NCBI GenBank assembly: GCA_963796915.1 | Contig: CAWCNI010000004.1 | Location: 1,426,001-1,490,000, forward strand | Origin: JAENWD01 sp963796915 | GTDB lineage: Bacteria > Acidobacteriota > Vicinamibacteria > Vicinamibacterales > JAENWD01 | Direction of reading: 5' to 3' | Length of the DNA stretch: 64,000 bases | Shown here: one piece after another, positions 56,804 to 64,000 of the stretch | Position numbering within the stretch: the first letter of the stretch is position 1 | How the letters are laid out: each line of letters begins with the position of its first letter | The notes under the pieces: generated by a model | The model's database searches: none | What the model saw: the letters and a program-made list of their open reading frames with translations, nothing else | What the model was told of the DNA's origin: nothing | Position numbers and translations under genes: made by a program

Positions 56804-57115
56804 CTACTCGCCGGTCCCGTCCTCGCCGGTGCCGTGCGCCGAAGCCGACTCGCGCTCCAGCCGCCGCGCTTCGTCGATGATTCGCTCGAACAGCCGTGTC
56901 AGCGCTTCGCCGCCGAGCGGTCCGCCGCCGGCCTCGCCATGCCGCCGCACGTTGCTGAGCACCTGCGATTCGCGATCGGGCTGATAGATGCCGAGGCCGA
57001 GCGCGTGCTTCAACTCGCCTATCCGCAACGCGCAGGACGCACGCTCGTTCAGCAGCTTCACCAGCCGCTCGTCGAGCTCGTCGATGCGTTGGCGGAGGTC
57101 GTCGATTTCGCTCAC
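56804..57115 (-). CDS. aroQ: chorismate mutase type II (AroQ)
   Basis: 103 aa, all helical. EIDDLRQRIDELDERLVKLLNER and the helix AHGxGIYQPDRE-like block (ALGLGIYQPDRESQVL) hold the active-site Arg and Gln. Converts chorismate to prephenate for the downstream tyrA. GTG start overlaps trpA (GTGA). The C-terminal Glu/Gly-rich tail is extra. Confidence 0.9.
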   Translation of the reverse strand: MSEIDDLRQRIDELDERLVKLLNERASCALRIGELKHALGLGIYQPDRESQVLSNVRRHGEAGGGPLGGEALTRLFERIIDEARRLERESASAHGTGEDGTGE

Positions 57116-57936
57116 CAGCGATCGACTCCCCCGGCGCCGGCCGGCGCGCCGCGCCCGGACAGCCACCGCACGTAGCCCTCGACCGCCGGAATCAGCGCCG
57201 GCGTATCTCCGGCGTCCGCGATGACCTGCACCAGGCCGCTGCCGACCACTGCCGCCTCCGCCAGCTGGCCGATCGCGGCGACATGGTCGGGATGCGAGAT
57301 GCCGAACCCGAGCGCGAGCGGCATCGACGTCTGCTGGCGGATCCGCGTCGACAACTCCGCCGCGCCCGTCGCCACCTCCGCGCGCGCACCGGTGACGCCG
57401 AGCCGCGAAATCCCGTAGAGGAAACCGCCGCCCAGCTCGCTCGCACGTTTGATGCGCGCTGCCGTGGTGGTCGGGCTGAGCAGAAATATCGTGTCGATGC
57501 CGTATTCGCCGAGATGACCGCGCAACTCGTCAGACTCTTCCATGGGCAAGTCCAGGGTCAGCACGCCGTCGACGCCCGCGCCCGCGGCGCGCCGTGCGAA
57601 CTCCGCGAATCCCATGCGCGCCAGCGGATTGGCGTACGTGAACAGGACCAGCGGCACCTCGAGCAGCGCCCTGACGTCGGCGATCAGCGTCAGCACGCCG
57701 TCGAGCGTCGTGCCTCCGGCGAGCGCTCGTTCGGTCGCGCGCTGGATGACAGGGCCGTCGGCCAGCGGGTCCGAAAACGGGACGCCAACTTCGATCACGT
57801 CCGCGCCGCTCTCGGCAAGGGCCAGCAGAATCTCCCGGCTCCGCGCCAGCGTCGGGTCTCCGGCGGTGACGTAGGTGACCAGGCCGGTGCGCTTCTCTTC
57901 ACGAAGCCTGGCGAATGTCTGGGCGATGCGTGACAC
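57112..57936 (-). CDS. trpA: tryptophan synthase alpha chain
   Basis: 274 aa. Cleaves indole-glycerol phosphate. LVTYVTAGDPTL, catalytic Glu in ADVIEVGVPFSDPLADGPVIQ, LDLPMEESDEL and GFGISHPDHV. Lies 23 bp after trpB; coupled to aroQ. Confidence 0.95.
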   Translation of the reverse strand: MSRIAQTFARLREEKRTGLVTYVTAGDPTLARSREILLALAESGADVIEVGVPFSDPLADGPVIQRATERALAGGTTLDGVLTLIADVRALLEVPLVLFTYANPLARMGFAEFARRAAGAGVDGVLTLDLPMEESDELRGHLGEYGIDTIFLLSPTTTAARIKRASELGGGFLYGISRLGVTGARAEVATGAAELSTRIRQQTSMPLALGFGISHPDHVAAIGQLAEAAVVGSGLVQVIADAGDTPALIPAVEGYVRWLSGRGAPAGAGGVDRW

Positions 57937-57959
57937 GTGGTGCGGTCTCCCCTTGCGGC

Positions 57960-59180
57960 CTAAAGCCGGGACTTCTCGACTGTGGCGAGATCCTTGTCGC
58001 CCCGCCCCGACAGGTTCACGAGCACGATCGCGTCAGGGCCAAGTTCCGCGGCCAGCCGTGCGGCATGGGCGACCGCATGCGACGACTCGAGCGCGGGCAG
58101 GATGCCTTCCAGACGCGCCAGCAGGCCAAAGGCCGCGAGCGCGTCGGCATCGGTGGCATACGTGTACTCGGTGCGCCCCTGCTGCTGCAGCCACGCGTGC
58201 TCGGGGCCAATCGCCGCGTAGTCGAGGCCCGCCGAGATCGAGTGGGTGAGCTCGACGTTGCCGTCGGCGTCCTGGAGAATCCAGGTACGCGTGCCCTGAA
58301 GGATGCCGACAGCGCCGCCGGCGAACCGCGCGGCGTGACGCCCGGGACGGATCCCCTCGCCGCCGGCTTCGACTCCGACCAGCCGCACGCCGGCGTCGGC
58401 AATGAACGCGTCGAAGATGCCCATCGCGTTGCTGCCGCCGCCGACCGATGCCACCACGGCGTCCGGCAGCCTGCCGGCCTGCCCGAGCATCTGCGCGCGC
58501 GCCTCGCGGCCGATGACGGCCTGGAACTCGCGCACCATGAGTGGGTACGGATGCGGCCCGAGCACACTGCCAAGCAGGTAGTAGGTGTCGGTGACGTTGG
58601 TCACCCAGTCGCGCATCGCCTCGTTGATCGCGTCCTTGAGCGTCCGGCTGCCCGCGTTCACCTGCTCGACACTGGCACCGAGCAGGCGCATGCGCAGGAC
58701 GTTGGGAGCCTGCCGCGCCATGTCCTCGGCGCCCATGTAGACGACGCACTCGAGGCCAAGCAGGGCCGCGGCTGTCGCCGACGCGACGCCGTGCTGGCCG
58801 GCGCCGGTCTCGGCGACGATCCGGCGCTTGCCCATGCGCTTGGCCAGCAGCGCCTGCCCGAGCGCGTTGTTGATCTTGTGCGCGCCGGTGTGCGTCAGGT
58901 CTTCGCGTTTCAGAAACAGGCGCGCGCCGCCGGCGTGCGCGGTGAGACGCCTCGCCTCGTAGATCGGCGTCGGACGGCCGACGTAGGTCGCGAGCAAGTG
59001 GTCGAGCTCCGCGACGAAAGCGGAGTCGCGGCGGACGCGGAAATACTCGCGCTCGAGCTCGTCGATCGGCGCCACGAGCGTCTCGGGCACAAAGCGTCCG
59101 CCAAACGGGCCGTAGTAGCCCCTGGCGTCGGGGTCGCGTCCGCCGAACACCAGCGGACTCGAAGCAGACTCGACAGTCAC
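57960..59180 (-). CDS. trpB: tryptophan synthase beta chain
   Basis: 406 aa from GTG 59180. GPFGGRFVPETLVAPI near the N-terminus, PLP lysine in REDLTHTGAHKINNALGQ, and the phosphate loop SVGGGSNAMGIF. Makes Trp from indole and Ser. Start overlaps the trpF stop (GTGA). Confidence 0.96.
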   Translation of the reverse strand: MTVESASSPLVFGGRDPDARGYYGPFGGRFVPETLVAPIDELEREYFRVRRDSAFVAELDHLLATYVGRPTPIYEARRLTAHAGGARLFLKREDLTHTGAHKINNALGQALLAKRMGKRRIVAETGAGQHGVASATAAALLGLECVVYMGAEDMARQAPNVLRMRLLGASVEQVNAGSRTLKDAINEAMRDWVTNVTDTYYLLGSVLGPHPYPLMVREFQAVIGREARAQMLGQAGRLPDAVVASVGGGSNAMGIFDAFIADAGVRLVGVEAGGEGIRPGRHAARFAGGAVGILQGTRTWILQDADGNVELTHSISAGLDYAAIGPEHAWLQQQGRTEYTYATDADALAAFGLLARLEGILPALESSHAVAHAARLAAELGPDAIVLVNLSGRGDKDLATVEKSRL

Positions 59181-59794
59181 TGCACTGCCTCCATTCCGGT
59201 GAGCGCGCCGAACAGCGCGCGCAATTTGTCGGCGTCCTTGACGCCAGGGCGCGCTTCGACGCCCGACGACACGTCGATGCCGGCCGGCCGCACGCGTGCC
59301 ACGGCCGCGGCGACGTTGCCGGCGTTCAGGCCGCCGGCGAGAAACACCTGACGCCGGGCGGCCACGGCCGCTGCACGATCCCAATCGATTGTCTGCCCCG
59401 TGCCGCCGCGACGCACCGGGTCGTGGGCGTCGAGCAACACCGTCGCGTCCGGCCACAGCGCGAGCTGTTCGTCCAGCGTGTCGCCGAGCGTCAGCGCCTT
59501 GATGATCGGCCGCGAGAGCGCCGCGCCGAGCGCCGGCGACTCGTCGCCATGCAGCTGGATGGCCCCCAGGCCAACGGCGTCTGCCGTCGCCTCAATCGTC
59601 TCTGTCGATGCGTTGACGAACACGCCGACGGCGAGCACTTGCGGCGGCAGCGCTCTCGCAATCGTGCGCGCGCGATCGGAAGACACGACTCTCGGGCTGG
59701 ACGGCCAGAAGATGAAACCGATCGCCAGGGCGCCCAGCTCCACCGCGAGCGAGGCGTCCTCCACCCGGGTGATGCCGCAAATCTTGACGATCAC
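59177..59794 (-). CDS. trpF: phosphoribosylanthranilate isomerase
   Basis: 205 aa. Begins VKICGITRVEDASLA (catalytic Cys), IGFIFWPSSPRVV, LHGDES, and the phosphate-binding end GIDVSSGVEARPGVKD. Overlaps trpC upstream and trpB downstream as GTGA. Confidence 0.95.
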   Translation of the reverse strand: MIVKICGITRVEDASLAVELGALAIGFIFWPSSPRVVSSDRARTIARALPPQVLAVGVFVNASTETIEATADAVGLGAIQLHGDESPALGAALSRPIIKALTLGDTLDEQLALWPDATVLLDAHDPVRRGGTGQTIDWDRAAAVAARRQVFLAGGLNAGNVAAAVARVRPAGIDVSSGVEARPGVKDADKLRALFGALTGMEAVQ

Positions 59795-60582
59795 GCGACA
59801 CCTCGCCTGAGAAGATCGCCCAGCGCCGCGCCGGGATTCGGCGTCGTCATCAGGCGCTCGCCAATCAGGAAGCCGCGATAGCCGGCGGCCGACAGCCGTT
59901 CGAGATCCGCGGCCTCGCGCAGGCCGCTTTCGGTCACCGCCACGACGTCGCCGGGAATCCGCGGCGCAAGCCTCATGGACGCGTTGACGTCGACCTCCAG
60001 CGTGCGCAGATTCCGGTTGTTCACGCCGACCAGCCTGGCGCCGGCCGACAGCGCCCCATCGAGCTCGGCCTCGTCGTGCACCTCGACGAGCGCATCGAGG
60101 CCGACGTCCGCCGCGGTTCGCGACAGCTCTCGCAACGCCGTCGAGTCGAGGGCGGCGACGATCAGGAGCACCGCGTCGGCGCCAGCAGCCTTTGCCTCGA
60201 TGATCTGATAGGCGTCCACGGTGAAGTCCTTGCGCAGGACAGGCAGATCGACTCTGGCCCGCACCGCCTCGAGATGCGTGAGGTCGCCGTCGAAAAACGA
60301 CGGCTCGGTGAGCACGGAGATGGCGGCGGCGCCGGCATCTGCATAAGCGGCCGCGATATCGGCCGGCACATAGTGTTCGCGGAGCACCCCGCGCGACGGC
60401 GAGCGGCGCTTGCACTCGGCGATCACGTGGAGACCAGGCCCGAGCAGCGCTGCGCGGAGACCTCGCGCAGGCGGCTGGCTGAGCAGCCGGCGTTCCAGCG
60501 CGTCTTGCGTCACCACCGTCTTGCGAGCTGCGACCCGCGTCCGCGTCGCAGCGACGATGGCCTGCAGCAGGTCGGCGCTCAT
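59791..60582 (-). CDS. trpC: indole-3-glycerol phosphate synthase
   Basis: 263 aa. VIAECKRRSPSRGVL (catalytic Lys), LRKDFTVDAYQIIEAKAAGAD, VGVNNRNLRTLEVD and AVTESGLREAADLERL. ATG overlaps the trpD stop (ATGA). Confidence 0.96.
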   Translation of the reverse strand: MSADLLQAIVAATRTRVAARKTVVTQDALERRLLSQPPARGLRAALLGPGLHVIAECKRRSPSRGVLREHYVPADIAAAYADAGAAAISVLTEPSFFDGDLTHLEAVRARVDLPVLRKDFTVDAYQIIEAKAAGADAVLLIVAALDSTALRELSRTAADVGLDALVEVHDEAELDGALSAGARLVGVNNRNLRTLEVDVNASMRLAPRIPGDVVAVTESGLREAADLERLSAAGYRGFLIGERLMTTPNPGAALGDLLRRGVA

Positions 60583-61629
60583 GCGCGAGACTCCGCCGCC
60601 GGCGCTGCCGTCACAGCCACCAGGCGCTCGAGGACGCGGCCCGCGGAGCCATTGGTCAGCGCGGCGCTCGCCAGGGCGATCCCTTCGCGCACGCCGGCCA
60701 CACGTCCGGCGACGAAGAGGCCCGCGCCGGCATTGAGGGCCACGATGTCGTGCACCGCACCACGTTCGCCGTCGAGCAGACGGCGAATCGACTCCGCGTT
60801 CTCGGCGGCGTCTCCGCCCGCCAGCGCCGAAAGCGTGGCCTTCCGCAGGCCGAAGTCTCCGGGATGGACGTGGAACGTCCGGACGCCGCCCTGATATCCC
60901 TCCGACACCTTCGTGTAGCCGGTCGTCGAGATCTCATCGAGGCCATCGGCGCCGTGGACGACCCAGGCGCGCTCCGACCCGAGCAGCACCAGCGCGCGCG
61001 CCACCAGCTCTGTCAGCTCCGGTCGTGGCACGCCGACGATCTGGCGACGCGGCTGCACCGGATTGGTCAACGGCCCGAGCAGGTTGAACGCGGTTCGCAG
61101 CCCCAGCTCGCGACGCGTCGGCGCCGCGTGTTTCATCGACGGATGAAACGACGGCGCGAACAGGAACGCCATGCCGGCCTCGGTCAGGCTGCGCTCGACG
61201 ACGGCGGCTGGCGCCGCGATGCCGACGCCGAGAGCCTCGAGCACATCGGCGCTTCCGCACCGGCTGGAGACGGAGCGGTTGCCGTGCTTGGCGACGGTCA
61301 CGCCGCATGCCGCCATGGCCAGCGCGGCCGCGGACGAGACGTTCACGGTGCCGGCGCGATCGCCGCCGGTGCCGCAGGTATCGAAGGCGTCGGGGAATGC
61401 TCGCGACAGCGTCACCCCGTGCGCGCGCATTGCCCGCGCCAGGCCGACGATTTCCTCCGGCCGCTCGCCTTTCATCGCCAGTCCCACGAGGAAGGCCGCC
61501 AGTTGCGCGGAGGTCACCTCGCCACGCATCACGAGGTCCATCGCCGCGGCAGCTTCCTCGGCGGACAGGTCCTGGTGCCGCGTCAGCTTGACGAGCAGCG
61601 CAGGCAGCAACGCCTCGGGAGCGCGCGGT

Positions 61630-61640
<11 letters not shown>
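60579..61640 (-). CDS. trpD: anthranilate phosphoribosyltransferase
   Basis: 353 aa. DTCGTGGDRAGTVNVSSAAAL (PRPP loop), VAKHGNRSVSSRCGSADVLEALG and LLGPLTNPVQPRRQ. Start lies 11 bp inside the end of trpG, a deeper overlap than the other junctions. Confidence 0.96.
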
Positions 61641-62199
<559 letters not shown>

Positions 62200-62202
62200 C
62201 GA

Positions 62203-63685
62203 TCAGAAGCCCTGTTGCGCCAGTTCGAGCGCCTTGACGACAGCTCGTGCCTTGTCGCGCGTTTCTTCGGTACTCGGCCGCCGCATTCGAGTCGGCGACA
62301 ATCCCCGCGCCTGCCTGAATGTACGCCTTCCCTGCCGTCATCACCACCGTCCGGATGGTGATGCAGAAATCCAGGTTGCCCGCGAAGTCGAGATAGCCGA
62401 CCGCGCCGGCGTAGATACCTCGCCGGGTCGGCTCGAGCTCCGAGATGATCTCCATCGCGCGGACCTTGGGGGCGCCCGATACCGTGCCCGCCGGAAAGCA
62501 CGACGCCAGCGCATCGAGGCGGTCGGTCTCCGGCGCGAGCGTGCCTTCGACAATCGACACCAGGTGCATGACGTGCGAGAAGCGCTCGAGCGCCATGAAC
62601 TGCGGCACGCGGACGGAGCCGAACTCGCAGACGCGGCCGAGGTCGTTGCGGCCGAGGTCCACGAGCATGACGTGCTCCGCGCGCTCCTTCTCGTTGCGCT
62701 TCAACTCCTCGGCGAGGCGCATGTCTTCGTCAACCGACCGGCCGCGCGGGCGGGTGCCCGCGATCGGATGCGTCAACGCGCGTCGTCCTTCCACCCGTAC
62801 CAGCATCTCCGGCGACGAGCCGACGATCGCGCGCGCCCCGATGCGCATGAAATACATGTACGGCGATGGGTTCACGTGGCGCAGCGCGCGATACACGGTA
62901 AACGGGTCGGCGGTGACATCGGTCTCGAACCGCTGCGAGAGCACGACCTGGTAGATATCTCCGGCTGCGATGTGCTCCTTGGCCGTACGCACGTTGTCTT
63001 CGTACGCCTCGCGCGTCATGTTCGACCGCAGCGTGATCGGCGGGCCAGGGGCGGGGCGCGTCGCCGACAGACTCCGCTCCAGCTCCGCCTCCAGGAATTG
63101 GATTCGCGCGCAGGCGAACTGATACAGCGCCTCGAGGTCGTCGTCTGCGGTGATTCGCGCGTTGGCGATGAGCAGCAGCCGATGCTGGGCGTGGTCGAAC
63201 GCGAGGATGGTGTCGAACAGCATGAAGACCGCGAGGTCCGCACCGGCGGCAGGGCCGTCGGCATTGCCGGTCGCGCTCGGCACGGGCTCGAACCAGTGTG
63301 CGGCGTCGTACGCGAGGTAGCCGACAGCGCCACCGGTAAAGCGCGGCAGGTCCGGCACGAATGGCGCGCGGAAGTCGGCCATCAGCCGGCGCACCGTCGT
63401 GATGAATGTCTCCGGGACCTCTTCGGTCTGCCCGGCGCGCTCGATCACGGTGCGCCCTTCGACGGCGCGCACGATCAGGAACGGGTCCTTGCCGAGGAAC
63501 GAATAGCGCCCGACGTGCTCGCCGCCTTCCACGCTCTCCAGCAGGAAGGCATGGTCGGAATGCTCCGCGATTTTCAGGAAGGCCGAGACTGGCGTCAGCA
63601 GGTCGGCGATGACCTCCTTGCAGACGGGCACGAACGTGCCGCGGCTGGCCAGCTCCTTGAACTGCTCGAACGAGGTTTGCTTCAT
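62203..63685 (-). CDS. trpE: anthranilate synthase component I, one-base insertion near the C-terminus
   Basis: About 493 aa after correction. N-terminal ATPgrasp-unlike regulatory half (FKELASRGTFVPVCKEV; LLESVEGGEHVGRYSFLG binds Trp) and catalytic half with GSSPEMLVRVEGRRALTHPIAGTR-type motifs, FPAGTVSGAPKVRAMEI and YAGAVGYLDFAGNLD. At 62269-62273 the + strand reads CGGTACTC; dropping one G gives EYEETRDKARAVVKAL and ends at 62203, three bp before trpG. As written the frame runs on out of register inside trpG. The indel touches a GTAC. Confidence 0.92.
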
Positions 63686-64000
63686 GAGCGTGACAGGGAC
63701 AAGGCGCCGTTATCGAGCGCGGGAAAAGTCGCCAGCCGCGCCTCGGCGGCCGCGAGCATGACGCCGGGCGCCGGAGGGCGGCCGGTCCATTGCGTGAACT
63801 GCGCTTCCGCCTGCGCGACCAGCATCGGGAGGCCGTCCAGCGTCGCGCAGCCTGCCGCGGCGGCGTCGCGCAGGAGCCGCGTCTGGCGCGGGTTGTAGAT
63901 CAGGTCGTACACCAGCGTGCCGTCGAACCGCCCATCGGGCCACGGCGTCTCATCAGTCGCCGGATACATGCCGGCCGGCGTGGCATTGACGAGAAGGTCC
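63682..64000 (-). CDS. aroE: shikimate dehydrogenase, C-terminal part (5' end outside window)
   Basis: The last 105 codons are visible: LLVNATPAGMYPATDE is the conserved NATP-G block, then YNPRQTRLL and the C-terminal helix GVMLAAAEARLATFPA (a variant of the QA-F-W ending). Reduces 3-dehydroshikimate. Its stop overlaps the trpE ATG (ATGA), so it is the upstream gene of the trp run; the operon promoter lies outside. Confidence 0.9.
   Translation of the reverse strand, partial: DLLVNATPAGMYPATDETPWPDGRFDGTLVYDLIYNPRQTRLLRDAAAAGCATLDGLPMLVAQAEAQFTQWTGRPPAPGVMLAAAEARLATFPALDNGALSLSRS

Noticed and set aside
63682..64000. trp attenuator or leader peptide
   Set aside because: The operon begins upstream of aroE, outside the window; nothing between aroE and trpE since they overlap.

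Overview
The window is one gene-dense, GC-rich bacterial chromosome segment. It holds no rRNA, tRNA, IS element, phage gene or CRISPR array that I could find. The best guess for the source is an Acidobacteriota genome, probably of the Vicinamibacteria type. Supporting traits are an ADOP-type FtsX/MacB permease with a PadR regulator, an hspR-dnaJ-clpB-ftsH stress operon, many GTG/TTG starts, and short GC-rich intergenic repeats. This is inference from gene content, not a database result.

Layout. 1-4638 (-): AddA-like helicase (cut by the window edge) and AddB-like nuclease. 4935-8975 (+): acyl-CoA desaturase, a histidine kinase/OmpR regulator pair, uronate isomerase. 9099-12222: a small coiled-coil protein (+), then a class A PBP and TerC (-). 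12310-18198 (+): hspR, J-protein, clpB, ftsH. 18331-23080 (-): two exported HEAT-repeat proteins, a BlaI repressor and a BlaR1-like M56 protease that carries HEAT repeats where BlaR1 has its beta-lactam sensor. 23266-26267 (+): padR and the ADOP permease. 26268-28179 (-): rho and a CoA-binding protein. 28219-29853 (+): a GT39-like glycosyltransferase. 29899-37373 (-): PfkB kinase, secreted protein, recG, rsmD, coaD, aminotransferase, glcD. 37966-47203 (+): lexA, a DUF3467 protein, nth, a metallopeptidase, rsmA, RNase J, ftsK, a cell-wall amidase. 47225-49033 (-): pepA and a small membrane protein. 49131-49613 (+): a PKD-domain protein. 49707-64000 (-): one long directon running aroE-trpE-G-D-C-F-B-A-aroQ-aroF-tyrA-scoA-scoB-thiolase-ECF sigma-membrane protein-bactofilin-like protein, with most junctions overlapping as ATGA, GTGA or TGATG.

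Two observations stand out. First, 18331-23190 looks like a self-contained regulatory system. Three near-identical palindromes (TGCTAA-N4-(T/G)TAGC(A/C)) lie before blaI and before the exported HEAT genes, and the M56 protease itself ends in tandem HEAT repeats. I know of no characterised BlaI/BlaR1 system with a HEAT sensor. Second, seven otherwise intact genes (PBP, M56 protease, recG, lexA, DUF3467, amidase, trpE) each carry a single one-base frameshift, and in five of the seven the affected base is the G immediately before a GTAC. That pattern fits consensus error at a modified GTAC motif better than true pseudogenes. It suggests a GTAC-specific DNA methylation in the source organism.
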